Origin: an uncultured Actinomycetes bacterium
Lineage (GTDB): Bacteria > Actinomycetota > Thermoleophilia > Solirubrobacterales > 70-9
Assembly: GCA_946482365.1 (NCBI GenBank)
Contig: CAMLQY010000001.1
Coordinates: forward strand, 62,001-126,000
Direction: 5' to 3'
Length of the DNA: 64,000 nt
The notes under the pieces are model-generated. The model was given only the letters and a program-made list of their open reading frames with translations. It ran no database searches and was not told where the DNA came from. Both the position numbers and the translations under genes were made by a program. Below are positions 51,864-60,361 of the stretch, one piece after another (the first letter of the stretch is position 1; each line of letters starts with the position of its first letter).

Positions 51864-53642
51864 GTGGCGCTGATATCGACCGAGAGCCTGGAGCGGGTCA
51901 AGCAGGCGGTTGACATCGTCGAGGTGGTCTCGGCGCACACCGACCTGCGCCGCCAGGGCGCGCGCTGGGTCGGGCTCTGCCCCTTCCACGAGGAGCGCAC
52001 CCCCTCCTTCTCGGTCGACGCGCAGGAAAAGCTCTACCACTGCTTCGGCTGCGGGGTCGGCGGCGACACGATCAAGTTCGTCGAGGAGAAGGAGGGGCTG
52101 GGCTTCGCCGAGGCGGTCGAGCTGCTCGCCGACCGCTACGGGGTCGAGCTGGAGCGCGAGCGGGAGGACCCGCGGGCGGAGGCGAGGCGCCAGCAGCGGC
52201 GCCGGCTGAGCGAGTTGCTCGACCGCACCGCATCCTTCTACGCCGCCTATCTCTGGGACTCCGAGGAGGCCGGCAAGGCGCGCGAGTACCTGGCGCAGCG
52301 CGGCCTCGGCGAGGAGATCCTCCGCGCCTTCGACGTCGGCTACGCGCCCAGCGCCTGGGACAAGGTGCTGCTGCGCGGCCAGCGCGCCGGGTTCAGGGTC
52401 GAGGAGCTGCGCGGGGTCGGGCTGGTCCAGCGGGGGCGGGGCGGGGGCGAGTACGACCGCTTCCGCTCGCGGATCATGTTCCCGATCCGTGACCGCCGCG
52501 GCCGCACGCTGGGCTTCGGCGGCCGGGCGATGCGCTCCGACCAGGGGGCGAAGTACGTCAACACGGCGGAGACCGACTTCTTCCACAAGAGCACGATGCT
52601 CTATGGCATCGACTTGGCCAAGGCCGCGATCGCGAAGGCTGGCCGGGCGGTCGTGGTCGAGGGATACACCGACGTCCTCGCCCTGCACCAGGCGGGGATC
52701 GAGGAGGCCGTCGGCGTGATGGGCACGGCGATCACCGAGGAGCAGGTGGCTTCGCTCTCGGGGATGGTCGACGAGGTCGTCTTGGCGCTCGACGCCGACG
52801 CCGCCGGGCAGGAGGCGATGCTGCGGGCGCAGCGTGTGGCGGCCGGCCGCAAGATGCGGCTCCGCGTGGCGGCGATGCCGGCCGGCGAGGACCCGGCGGA
52901 GATGATGGCCGCCGAGGGCGGGGCCGAGCGCTTCCGGGCGCTCCTCGACGGCGGGGCCGAGCTCACCGCCTTCCAGGTTGGCCTCGTCCTCGACCGCACG
53001 GACATCTCCTCCCCCGCCGAGCGCGACAGGGCGCTGGGCGAAGTCGCGCCGGTCCTGGCCGGGCTGGGGGAGAGCGCCAGCCGCGACGACCTGGTGCGCC
53101 AGGTCGCCGAGCGCCTCGATCTGGAGCCGGCGATGGTGATGGGGAGGGTGGTCGCCGCGCAGCCGACCACGGGCGGGCCGGCGGAGGCGACGCGCGGCAC
53201 CGCGGCGCCGGCACCCCGGCGCACCGCCGAGCTGACCTCGCGCGAGCGCCGCGAGCGCGCCCTGCTGGCGATGTGCATCGCGCTGCCGGCCGAGGGCAAG
53301 GAGTACCTGGGCCGCCTCGGCGATGAGCACCTATCGCCGACGGGGATGCGCGCCCTGGCCTGGCTGCGCGAGCACCCCGAGGACCCGGCCTCCAACCTTC
53401 CCCACGACGATTCCGAGCTCGCCGGCCTGATCGCCGAGCTGGTCATCCTCGCCCACGACGAGCCCGCCTCCCCGGAGGCGATGGAGCTCAACTACCTCCT
53501 CCTGGAGCAGCGTCGCATCGAGGCCGAGATCGCCGCGGCCGGCGAGCGCGACGAGTACGAGCGCCGCGCCGCCCTCAGCCGCGACCGCGCTGCCCTGGTC
53601 GAGCGCATAGCCCGCACCGAGAGGTCGGCCCCCAATCGGTAA
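51864..53642 (+). CDS. dnaG: DNA primase
   Basis: 592 aa, GTG start. N-terminal CHC2 zinc finger (Cys39, His42, Cys60, Cys63), a catalytic core with EYDRFRSRIMFPIRD and GFGGRAM, TOPRIM motif VVEGYTDVLALHQAG and ALDADAAGQ, then a C-terminal helicase-binding domain from about 440. It lays RNA primers for replication. tRNA-Asn follows after about 16 nt. Confidence 0.97.
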   Translation: MALISTESLERVKQAVDIVEVVSAHTDLRRQGARWVGLCPFHEERTPSFSVDAQEKLYHCFGCGVGGDTIKFVEEKEGLGFAEAVELLADRYGVELEREREDPRAEARRQQRRRLSELLDRTASFYAAYLWDSEEAGKAREYLAQRGLGEEILRAFDVGYAPSAWDKVLLRGQRAGFRVEELRGVGLVQRGRGGGEYDRFRSRIMFPIRDRRGRTLGFGGRAMRSDQGAKYVNTAETDFFHKSTMLYGIDLAKAAIAKAGRAVVVEGYTDVLALHQAGIEEAVGVMGTAITEEQVASLSGMVDEVVLALDADAAGQEAMLRAQRVAAGRKMRLRVAAMPAGEDPAEMMAAEGGAERFRALLDGGAELTAFQVGLVLDRTDISSPAERDRALGEVAPVLAGLGESASRDDLVRQVAERLDLEPAMVMGRVVAAQPTTGGPAEATRGTAAPAPRRTAELTSRERRERALLAMCIALPAEGKEYLGRLGDEHLSPTGMRALAWLREHPEDPASNLPHDDSELAGLIAELVILAHDEPASPEAMELNYLLLEQRRIEAEIAAAGERDEYERRAALSRDRAALVERIARTERSAPNR

Positions 53643-53658
53643 ATTCCTCCAGGTCGTT

Positions 53659-53731
53659 CCGGGGTAGCTCAATCGGTAGAGCACTCGGCTGTTAACCGAG
53701 TTGTTGTGGGTTCGAGTCCCACCCCCGGAGC
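53659..53731 (+). tRNA. tRNA-Asn (GTT)
   Basis: About 73 nt: acceptor TCCGGGG with CCCCGGA, D arm AGCTCAATCGGTAGAGC, anticodon loop CTGTTAA (GTT), T arm GGTTCGAGTCC, discriminator G. No CCA is encoded. A TAAATT (53641-53646) upstream overlaps the dnaG stop and may be the -10. It is likely charged indirectly through Asp-tRNA-Asn. Confidence 0.95.
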
Positions 53732-53736
53732 TTTCT

Positions 53737-54954
53737 TCAGGCCGCCGCCCGGCTAAGCGCCAGCCGCTCGACCAGCTCGGCGCCGCGCTCGGCGCCGCCG
53801 TTCTCCGCGGCCCAGCCGGCCAGCCGGCCCGCGCGATCCGAGAAGGAGGGGTCCTCCAACACTCGCCGCGTAGCCCAGCGGAGCGGGGCGGGGCGGCAGA
53901 GGCGCCAGGGGAGGGAGAGGCCGCACCCGGCCCAGGCGACCCGCATCGCGGTCTCGCTCATGTCGCCGATGATCGGGCAGATCAGGACCGGCGTGCCCGC
54001 ACAGAGGGCGCGGGCGACGGTGCCGTGGCCGCCGTGGGAGATGACCAGGGAGGCGGCGGGCATCAGCTGGCTGTAGCTGAGCCACTCGACCAGGACCGCG
54101 TTGGGGGGGACCGCGATCGGTCGCTGGGGGACGACGCGGTTGGTCGTCGCCACCACCCGCACCGGCTCCTCGGCCAGCGCCGCGAGTGCCGTGCGCACCA
54201 GGTGGTTCTCGGAGTCGTGGGCGGTGCTGGGCGCGACCAGGACCAGCGGCTCCTCGCCGGGCGGCAGCTCGATCTCCGGATGCGGGATCTCGAAGGTCAT
54301 CGGCCCGGTGATCTCCACCCCCGTCGGCCAGCGCCGCGGGTACTCGAGCTGGGGGAAGGTCCCGACCAGCGCCAGGTCGGGGCTGATGCCGCCGTGGAAG
54401 CGGTCCACCGGGGGCAGGTCGAGCCGCTCCCGCTGGCGGTTGAGGTCGTTGCGGCCCTGCTCCAGGCCGATGTTCAGCGCTCGCTGCCCGGTGCGCCAGA
54501 CCGCCCGCCCGACCGGCGTGCGCGGCGGTTGCAGCCCGACGGCGAAGAACGGCAGCCCCGGCTCCACGACCGGGTAGATGTGCGGGATCAGGGTCGCCAG
54601 CGGCACGCCCGCCTTCTCGGCCGCGAGCGTCGGCGCAAGGGTGAGGATGTCGCTGACGACCGCGTGCGGACGCGTCTCCTCGAGCAGCGGCAGCAGCGCC
54701 TTGGCCGCTTCTGCCGCGTGGGCGCCCTCGGGCGAGTCGGGGTCCGGCGGGGGGAACATGCGGTATTCCTCGGCCGCGGCGAAGCTGAGCCCGGCGCCCT
54801 CGACCGCCTCGCGCCGCTCTTCCCAGGTCTCGATCGTCACCTCGTGGCCACGCCCGCGCAGCTCCCGCCCCAGCGAGATCGCCGGGAAGACGTGGCCAGG
54901 GTCGCCGAAGGCGGCTACGAGGAAGCGAAGACGCTTGTCGCCTCCGGTTACCAC
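53737..54954 (-). CDS. GT1-family glycosyltransferase
   Basis: 405 aa, GTG start. GT-B fold of the macrolide/UDP-glucuronosyl transferase type: FLVAAFGDPGHVFPAISLGRE at the N-terminus, HAVVSDIL in the acceptor domain, and a C-terminal donor site with WLSYSQLMPAASLVISHGGHGTVARALCAGTPVLICP. It would glycosylate a lipid or small hydrophobic acceptor. The SDR gene upstream on the same strand ends 13 nt before it, suggesting a two-gene operon. Confidence 0.9.
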   Translation of the reverse strand: MVTGGDKRLRFLVAAFGDPGHVFPAISLGRELRGRGHEVTIETWEERREAVEGAGLSFAAAEEYRMFPPPDPDSPEGAHAAEAAKALLPLLEETRPHAVVSDILTLAPTLAAEKAGVPLATLIPHIYPVVEPGLPFFAVGLQPPRTPVGRAVWRTGQRALNIGLEQGRNDLNRQRERLDLPPVDRFHGGISPDLALVGTFPQLEYPRRWPTGVEITGPMTFEIPHPEIELPPGEEPLVLVAPSTAHDSENHLVRTALAALAEEPVRVVATTNRVVPQRPIAVPPNAVLVEWLSYSQLMPAASLVISHGGHGTVARALCAGTPVLICPIIGDMSETAMRVAWAGCGLSLPWRLCRPAPLRWATRRVLEDPSFSDRAGRLAGWAAENGGAERGAELVERLALSRAAA

Positions 54955-54967
54955 CGTGCTGCCGCTG

Positions 54968-55699
54968 CTACGGGGTATCGAGGCCCTCGCCCGGTCTCGT
55001 GAAGACGATCTCGGGGACGTGGCAGTTCTTCGACGTGCGCAGCAGGAAGCGGACCGCCTCGCCGATGTCCTCCGGCCGGATCATCTCCTCGCCGGGGATC
55101 TGCCCCTGGACGAACTCGGTCATCGGCGTCTCGACGAAGCCCGGCGCCAGCGCCGTGCACTGGATCCCGGCGGCGCCTACCTCGCGGTGCGTCGACTGGG
55201 TGAAGTTGATCACCGCCGCCTTGGTCGCGGCGTAGATCGAGAGCCAGGCCTGGCCGCCCTTGCCCGCGATCGAGGCGGTGTTGACGATCAGCGCCTTTCC
55301 GTGCTCCTCGCCCGCCTGCCGGAGCATCGGCAGGCCCTCGCGGGTGCCGATGATCAGCGCCCGCAGGTTGACCGCCAGCTGCATGTCGAGGTGCTTGGTC
55401 TGGATCTCCTCCATCGGCGCGCCGATGCCGACGCCGGCGTTGTTGACGAGCACGTCGAGGCGCCCGTAGGCCTCGCGGTGCCTGGCGAAGACGCCGACCA
55501 GCCCCTCCTCGTCGGACATGTTGGCGGCGACGCTCTGCACCTCGAGGCCCTCGGCGCGCAGCGCCTCCGCGGCGCTCTCGAGCTTCTCCGGGCGCCGTGC
55601 GGCGACGGTCAGCGCGTAGCCCTCCCCGCCAAGCACCCTGGCGATCGCCAGGCCGATGCCGCTCGACGCTCCGGTGACAAGTGCCGCTCGCTCTGCCAA
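54968..55699 (-). CDS. Short-chain dehydrogenase/reductase
   Basis: 243 aa. TTG 55699 is chosen because it places the Rossmann strand right at the start (AERAALVTGASSGIGLAIA); longer in-frame readings enter the divergent lipoprotein gene. NNAGVGIG, the Ser in TASIAGKGG, YAATKAA with Tyr/Lys, and APGFVETPMTEF are present. Oxidoreductase of unknown substrate, probably cotranscribed with the glycosyltransferase. Confidence 0.88.
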   Translation of the reverse strand: MAERAALVTGASSGIGLAIARVLGGEGYALTVAARRPEKLESAAEALRAEGLEVQSVAANMSDEEGLVGVFARHREAYGRLDVLVNNAGVGIGAPMEEIQTKHLDMQLAVNLRALIIGTREGLPMLRQAGEEHGKALIVNTASIAGKGGQAWLSIYAATKAAVINFTQSTHREVGAAGIQCTALAPGFVETPMTEFVQGQIPGEEMIRPEDIGEAVRFLLRTSKNCHVPEIVFTRPGEGLDTP

Positions 55700-55799
55700 C
55701 TTCGTCTCCTTCCGCTTGCCTTCTGCGCTGCGGACCCTATCTCCAGCCCGGCGAGGGTGCCTTCGGGGGCACCGCTCCCGGCTCACGGCGCTCAATAAC

Positions 55800-56873
55800 A
55801 TGCCGCCGATGCGTCGCAGCCGAGCCCTTGCCGCCCTCGCCTTCCTGGTGGCGCTCGCGATTGCCGTGCTCCCCGGGTGCGGCGGGGACTCGGACACCTC
55901 GACCGGCTCCTCGCAGGGCGGCGCCGAAAGCCGGCCGGCGCCGCCGAAGGGCGATTTCCCCAGCGCCGAGGGCAAGACCCTGGCGCAGGTCGCCGAAGCG
56001 GCCGCCGGCCCCTCGACCCTGGTCGTCTCGCCCGCGGCGAAGGTCTTCTACGAGGGTCGCAACCGCTACCCGTTCGGGGTCTTCGAACGCGACGGCGGCC
56101 AGGTCGCCGACGCCAAGGTCGCGCTCTACTTCGCCCGGGTGCCGCTGAAGAAAGGCACCGCCGCGGGCACGGAGCGGGAGAAGGAAGCGCTGGAGGAAGC
56201 TCTCGACCGGCCCGCGGCCGGCCCCTACCCGGCGGCGGTCGAAAGCCTCGAGACCCAGCCCGCCTTCCGCGCGATGACGACGACCGACGACCCCGACGCC
56301 GCCACCGCCGCCTACGTCACGCACGTCTCCTTCCCCGAGGACGGGGAGTGGCGGATCGTCGCCCTGATCGAGGAGGACGGCGAGCTGAAGTCCTCGCTAC
56401 TGCCCAGCGCCTCGGTGGGCGCCTTCGCAGGGGTCCCGAGGCCCGGCCAGGAGGCGCCGCTGATCCACACGCCCACCCCCGAGGACGCCGGCGGTGACCT
56501 CAGCGAGATCACCACCCGAATCCCGCCGGACACGCAGAACGAAGTCGACTACGCCGACGTGCTCGGCAAGGAGCCGATCGTGCTGCTGTTCGCGACGCCC
56601 CAGTTCTGCCAGAGTCGGGTCTGCGGGCCGGTCGCCGACGTCGCCGAGCAGGTCAAGCAGCTCTACGGCGACCGGGCGCGGTTCATCCACATGGAGATCT
56701 ACAAGGACAACGACCCGAACGAGGGAGTGCGCCCGCAGGTGCGCGCCTTCCACCTGCCGAGCGAGCCGTGGTTGTTCGCGATCGACCAGAATGGAAAGAT
56801 CGAGGCTGAGATCGAGGGCGCCTTCGGCGTCGAAGAGCTGACCAGGACAGTGAAGGGACTGATCGGAGAATGA
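55800..56873 (+). CDS. Lipoprotein with thioredoxin-like C-terminal domain
   Basis: 357 aa from ATG 55800 (ATG 55809 is possible). Lipoprotein signal with lipobox LPGC at about residue 24-27, a Ser/Gly linker, a beta-rich middle part, and a C-terminal thioredoxin-like fold with LLFATPQFCQSRVCGPVADV, a C-x4-C pair in place of the usual CxxC. It may bind copper or act in a redox relay outside the membrane. It overlaps the Hpt gene by 4 nt, an odd pairing. Confidence 0.75.
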   Translation: MPPMRRSRALAALAFLVALAIAVLPGCGGDSDTSTGSSQGGAESRPAPPKGDFPSAEGKTLAQVAEAAAGPSTLVVSPAAKVFYEGRNRYPFGVFERDGGQVADAKVALYFARVPLKKGTAAGTEREKEALEEALDRPAAGPYPAAVESLETQPAFRAMTTTDDPDAATAAYVTHVSFPEDGEWRIVALIEEDGELKSSLLPSASVGAFAGVPRPGQEAPLIHTPTPEDAGGDLSEITTRIPPDTQNEVDYADVLGKEPIVLLFATPQFCQSRVCGPVADVAEQVKQLYGDRARFIHMEIYKDNDPNEGVRPQVRAFHLPSEPWLFAIDQNGKIEAEIEGAFGVEELTRTVKGLIGE

Positions 56874-57235
56874 GCGAGAAGACGAGCCCGGATGCCGAGC
56901 TGCTGGCTTCCTTTGCCGAGGAGGCCCGCCGCCGCTGCGACGTGATCGCCGCCGGCCTGGCGACCGAGACGACCGACTTCGAGACGATGCGGATGGAGGC
57001 TCACGCCCTCAAGGGCGCCGCCGGCACCCTCGGCCTGCGCCGCCTGGCCGAGCTCGCCGGCCTGATGGAATCCGACCTCGACGAAGCGAAGAAGACCGGC
57101 ACCATTCGCGGCGGCCGCACCCATCAGATCGCCGACGCCGCCAAGGCCCTCGCCGAAGGCGCCGCCGCCGCGGCCAAAGGCGAGGAAGAGCCCCCCGACG
57201 TCGGCCGCTCCCTGGCCCAGCTCTTCAGCGCCTAG
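56870..57235 (+). CDS. Orphan Hpt phosphotransfer protein
   Basis: 121 aa. A four-helix Hpt domain with the phospho-acceptor His in MEAHALKGAAGTLGL (about residue 44) and the following helix RRLAELAGLMESDLDEAK. No histidine kinase or receiver gene is adjacent. It is coupled to the lipoprotein gene by a 4-nt overlap and lies 34 nt before the CAT tRNA. It likely relays phosphate between partners encoded elsewhere. Confidence 0.85.
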   Translation: MSEKTSPDAELLASFAEEARRRCDVIAAGLATETTDFETMRMEAHALKGAAGTLGLRRLAELAGLMESDLDEAKKTGTIRGGRTHQIADAAKALAEGAAAAAKGEEEPPDVGRSLAQLFSA

Positions 57236-57269
57236 GAGGCTCTCGCGTAGCGCTACGCTCCCAGCCACT

Positions 57270-57343
57270 GGGGCGGTAGCTCAGTTGGTCAGAGCAGCGG
57301 ACTCATAATCCGTCGGTCGAAGGTTCGAGTCCTTCCCGCCCCA
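57270..57343 (+). tRNA. tRNA with CAT anticodon (Ile2 or Met)
   Basis: 74 nt: acceptor GGGGCGG/CCGCCCC, D arm AGCTCAGTTGGTCAGAGC, anticodon loop CTCATAA (CAT), T arm GGTTCGAGTCC, discriminator A, no CCA. A TACGCT at 57254-57259 is a likely -10. It is distinct from the CAT tRNA at 3259. Features such as GACTCATAATCC resemble lysidine tRNA-Ile2, but Met cannot be excluded. It is the left boundary of an integrated segment. Confidence 0.93.
57300..57321 (+). repeat. attL-like 22-nt core inside tRNA anticodon arm
   Basis: 22 nt from the anticodon stem through the variable loop are identical to 61732-61753. This is the usual crossover region of tyrosine integrases in tRNA genes. Confidence 0.75.
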
Positions 57344-57388
57344 TGAAAGCGCCTGCAAATGATCAGGTTCTAAGTGACGCAATTTCGC

Positions 57389-57414
57389 TTGGTCCCCAAC
57401 TTGGTCCCGAAATG
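57389..57414 (-). other. TTGGTCCC tandem footprint A
   Basis: TTGGTCCCCAAC followed by TTGGTCCCGAAAT. On the minus strand one frame reads G-T-K-L-G-T-K-R, like a tyrosine-integrase tail. It shares TTGGTCCCGAAAT with footprint B. Confidence 0.4.
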
Positions 57415-57431
57415 GCCGCGGCATTGACCGC

Positions 57432-57437
57432 TAGAAT
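57432..57437 (+). promoter_or_regulatory. -10 element TAGAAT, leaderless start
   Basis: TAGAAT ends 6 nt before the hicB ATG 57444. Confidence 0.6.
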
Positions 57438-57443
57438 CACCGT

Positions 57444-57671
57444 ATGAGCGACCCCCTGCACCTCACGATCCTCTACGAGGAGGGTGGCGACGGCTGGATC
57501 GTCTCTTCGATCCCCGAGGTCCCTGGCGTGCTCAGCCAGGGTCGAACCAAGGAGGAGGCCCGTGAGATGGCACTGGACGCACTCGCGGGAATGCTTGAGC
57601 TGCGCGCGGCGGAGCACGAGCCCCAGGGCAAGTCGGTTGGTAGCGAGTCGCTCAACATCGTCGCGGCGTGA
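57444..57671 (+). CDS. hicB: HicB antitoxin
   Basis: 75 aa. HicB core: LHLTILYEEGGDGWIVSSIP, EVPGVLSQGRTKEEAREMAL, then a helix to the end; no C-terminal DNA-binding domain. It overlaps hicA by 4 nt, with the antitoxin first, the opposite order to the pair at 2663-3106. It probably blocks HicA by direct binding. Confidence 0.85.
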   Translation: MSDPLHLTILYEEGGDGWIVSSIPEVPGVLSQGRTKEEAREMALDALAGMLELRAAEHEPQGKSVGSESLNIVAA

Positions 57672-57862
57672 AGCGACGAGACCTCGAGCGACACCTGAAA
57701 AAGCATGGCGCCCGCCTGTTGCGTGAGGGCGGCCGACACAGCTACTGGGGCATGGATGCCGAGCGCTCGACCTCGATACCCCGCCACCGCGAGATTGCGT
57801 ATCCACTCGCTCGCGCGATCTGCAGGCAGCTAGGAATTCCTCCGCCAACTGGCTCGCGTTAA
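57668..57862 (+). CDS. hicA: HicA toxin (mRNA interferase)
   Basis: 64 aa from GTG 57668. Full HicA pattern: KRRDLERHLKKHGARLLREG, GRHSYW with catalytic His24, a strand TSIPRHREI, and the helix YPLARAICRQLGI. Complete by length and key residue. It is coupled to hicB. Small gene and short operon are typical of islands. Confidence 0.88.
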   Translation: MKRRDLERHLKKHGARLLREGGRHSYWGMDAERSTSIPRHREIAYPLARAICRQLGIPPPTGSR

Positions 57863-57872
57863 GGGTGGGGCG

Positions 57873-58160
57873 ATGCTGAGTCAGGCGGAGGAGATAGTCG
57901 CCCTGCGCAGGGCGGCCGACGAGACGAAGGCGATGGTTGAAGAACGGTTCCCGTTTGTTGTCGAAGTGGGAGCCAATGACGACATTAACGAGATCGGCAA
58001 GCCGCCTCGTCCTCGATCGGTGGTTGACCTCGCCGCTCTCGTCGATCGCTATTGGTCCGAGCAGTCACGAGGCTTCCGCGATGATGACGTTCGGACTTTT
58101 CGCGGCCTCTATACCGCCGTTTACAGGCGCAGTAGCGCGCTCGTCCGGTTAGTTTGCTGA
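57873..58160 (+). CDS. Hypothetical protein downstream of hicBA
   Basis: 95 aa, unrecognised, about 10 nt after hicA with GGGTGGGG before the ATG. An N-terminal helix (EEIVALRRAADETKAMVEE) is followed by a charged region; no membrane segment. Its last codons run into footprint B, so the C-terminus may be altered by insertion. It may be cotranscribed with hicBA. Confidence 0.5.
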   Translation: MLSQAEEIVALRRAADETKAMVEERFPFVVEVGANDDINEIGKPPRPRSVVDLAALVDRYWSEQSRGFRDDDVRTFRGLYTAVYRRSSALVRLVC

Positions 58161-58208
58161 GACTTGGTCCCGAAATTGGTCCCCCGACTCCACCGAGCCC
58201 AGCCGAAC
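58161..58208 (-). repeat. TTGGTCCC footprint B, direct repeat with 61619-61650
   Basis: Contains ACTTGGTCCCGAAAT (shared with A) followed by AATTGGTCCCCC and GACTCCACCGA (shared with C). A minus-strand frame reads G-T-N-F-G-T-K-S. It may be a junction of two insertions. Confidence 0.5.
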
Positions 58209-58416
58209 TCCTTGGACGTGAGTCGCTCTATCTCGCTGGAGGCATGCCTGATACGAGCTAGGCCTATGACTGGGCCAACGCCTACATCGACGTGCTGGGC
58301 CGCGGGATTTCCTCGGGGCTGCGGGAAGGATCGGGGTGTCTTGCGCGTCTTTGGCCTGTAGACGCACTCGATCGCCATCCGAGCGGTCGTGAACTTCGAT
58401 CCGGAGGTATCCCGAA

Positions 58417-60255
58417 ATGTTTACGTTCCCCAGACGGGTGGCGCTGATCGGCGCGCTCGCGGCGGTCGGTGTCCTGTCCGCCGCGAGTGGCGCGAGCGCG
58501 ACCGTCGAACCCCCAGTGGTAACCGGCAACAACTTGACGGTGACGAGCGACGCCGCCGGCGACACGATCACGCTCGCCGCCGCGGCGGGCGTCATCACGG
58601 TAAACGGCACGCCGACGACGCTCGCCGCGGATGCCAACGCGCAGGTCGTCGTCAATGCCGGCGGCGGCGGCGACACCGTCGACGCGACCGGCCTCGGCAA
58701 CACGAACTACGGCACCCTGACGATCAACGGCGGCGAGGGCGACGACCTGCTCACCGGCGGCGCCAAAACCGATGTCCTGCGTGGCGATCAGGGCGAAGAC
58801 CGCGTAGTCGGCTTCAGAGGCGTCGACGAACTGATTGGCGGCGAAGGCAACGACGTGCTCGTCTGGAACAACGGCGACGGCACCGACCGCGACGAAGGCG
58901 GCGCCGGCACGGACGAGGTCGAGGTCAACGGTGCCCCGACCGTGGGCGACGAATTCACAGCCAGGCCCAACGCCAACAAACCGGGCGAGGTGCTGTTCGA
59001 ACGGACCAACCTGGTGAAATTCGAAATCGAAGTCCAGGCGGAGCGCCTGACCGTGAACGGGCTCGGAGGCGTTGATCAGTTCGGCCCCGACCCCGCAGTC
59101 CCAGCCGGTCTCGCCGGCCTCACCGTCCTGACCCTGAACGGCGGCAGCGCCGGTGACAGATTGGTCGGAGTCGACGGCGCCGACCAGGTCAACGGCGGCA
59201 GCGGCTTCGACACCCTCGCCGGGGGAGCAGGCGCCGACCAGGTCAACGGCGGCGACGAAAACGACGTCATCGAAGGTGGCGGCGGCGACGATCGCATCGC
59301 CGGCGGCCCCGGAGGCGACGCCCTGTTCGCAGATGCCGGCGATGACGCGATCGTCTGGAACAACGGCGACGGAACCGACCCGGTCAATCAAGGTGGGTCT
59401 GGCTTCGACCGTGTCGAGGTCAACGGCTCCGCGGCTGCAGGCGATGTCACGAGGCTCACCGCCAAAGCGCTCGGCGCGACCTTCCAGCGCACGAACCTCG
59501 TCCCGTTCACGCTGAATATCGAGCCCGACAACGAGGTCGTTGCGGTCAACGGCATCGGCGGCAACGACACCTTCAGCGTGATCGACGAAGGGTCAGCGCT
59601 GCAGGTGGTCGCCGACGGAGGTCCGGGCAATGACGAACTCAGCGGTGCCGGTGAGGCGGACAGCTTCTTCGGCGGCTCCGGGAACGACATGCTCACCGGA
59701 GGCGGCGGAAGCGACGTCCTCGACGGCAACGAGGGTGAAGACCAGCTGTTCGCGCGAGACGTGACGGGCGACCTGGTTCGTGGCGGGGCCGGCGCCGACA
59801 GCGCCCAGACCGACCAGGTAACCGTCGACGCGATCGACGGCGTCGAGGCGCTCGACGCTACCCCGGCACCGGCGCCACAGCCCGTCGGGGACACGACCGC
59901 GACCCCCCCCACAGTGGGCAAGGTCGCGGTGATCCGCAACCGTGGCAAGCTTCTCGCCCGCGCGCCGGTCTTGTGTCCGGTGGCAGAGGCGGGAGGGTGC
60001 CGCACGGCCCTCACCCTGGAGACGGCGAAGGCCGTCAAGCTGGGTCGGGTTCGCGCGGTGCTCGTGCTCGGATCGGCCACGGTCAACCTCGCCCCGGGGC
60101 AGAGGAAGACCGTGTCGGTTCGGGTCAACGGCGCCGCCGCCGGCCTCGCCAGGCGCGGCAGGCTCCCGGCCCGGCTCCAGGTCGCGAGCTCCGACGCCGC
60201 CGGCAACTCCGCGGCGCGCTCGGTGGCCGTCGGCCTGCGAATCCCACGCCGCTAG
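58417..60255 (+). CDS. Secreted RTX-like calcium-binding repeat protein
   Basis: 612 aa. Signal peptide (1-29, ASA-T), then Gly/Asp-rich nonapeptide-like repeats such as GGEGDDLLTGG (106-115), GGSGFDTLAGG (260-270) and GGGGSDVLDG. An internal duplication of about 75 residues (147-222 and 311-386) starts with VWNNGDGTD and ends NG-(L/I)-GG-x-D. The last 150 residues are beta-rich with no LPXTG anchor. RTX repeats fold on calcium outside the cell. GGAGG ribosome site at good spacing. It precedes its own terminator and an ECF sigma gene. Confidence 0.85.
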   Translation: MFTFPRRVALIGALAAVGVLSAASGASATVEPPVVTGNNLTVTSDAAGDTITLAAAAGVITVNGTPTTLAADANAQVVVNAGGGGDTVDATGLGNTNYGTLTINGGEGDDLLTGGAKTDVLRGDQGEDRVVGFRGVDELIGGEGNDVLVWNNGDGTDRDEGGAGTDEVEVNGAPTVGDEFTARPNANKPGEVLFERTNLVKFEIEVQAERLTVNGLGGVDQFGPDPAVPAGLAGLTVLTLNGGSAGDRLVGVDGADQVNGGSGFDTLAGGAGADQVNGGDENDVIEGGGGDDRIAGGPGGDALFADAGDDAIVWNNGDGTDPVNQGGSGFDRVEVNGSAAAGDVTRLTAKALGATFQRTNLVPFTLNIEPDNEVVAVNGIGGNDTFSVIDEGSALQVVADGGPGNDELSGAGEADSFFGGSGNDMLTGGGGSDVLDGNEGEDQLFARDVTGDLVRGGAGADSAQTDQVTVDAIDGVEALDATPAPAPQPVGDTTATPPTVGKVAVIRNRGKLLARAPVLCPVAEAGGCRTALTLETAKAVKLGRVRAVLVLGSATVNLAPGQRKTVSVRVNGAAAGLARRGRLPARLQVASSDAAGNSAARSVAVGLRIPRR

Positions 60256-60266
60256 GCAAGAGGCCA

Positions 60267-60303
60267 CCCAAAGGGGTCCCGCTGCTCGCGGGACCCCTTT
60301 GGG
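60267..60303 (+). terminator. Strong 16-bp hairpin after the RTX-like gene
   Basis: Arms 60267-60282 and 60288-60303 pair perfectly with a TGCTC loop; 12 nt past the stop. It has few T residues after it, so it may act with Rho or as an mRNA end. Confidence 0.65.
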
Positions 60304-60361
60304 GCGCCGGTCCGGAGGCTCTCCATGCCTGCGTCCAGCTCCGAATCCCAGGTTGAGCCCA

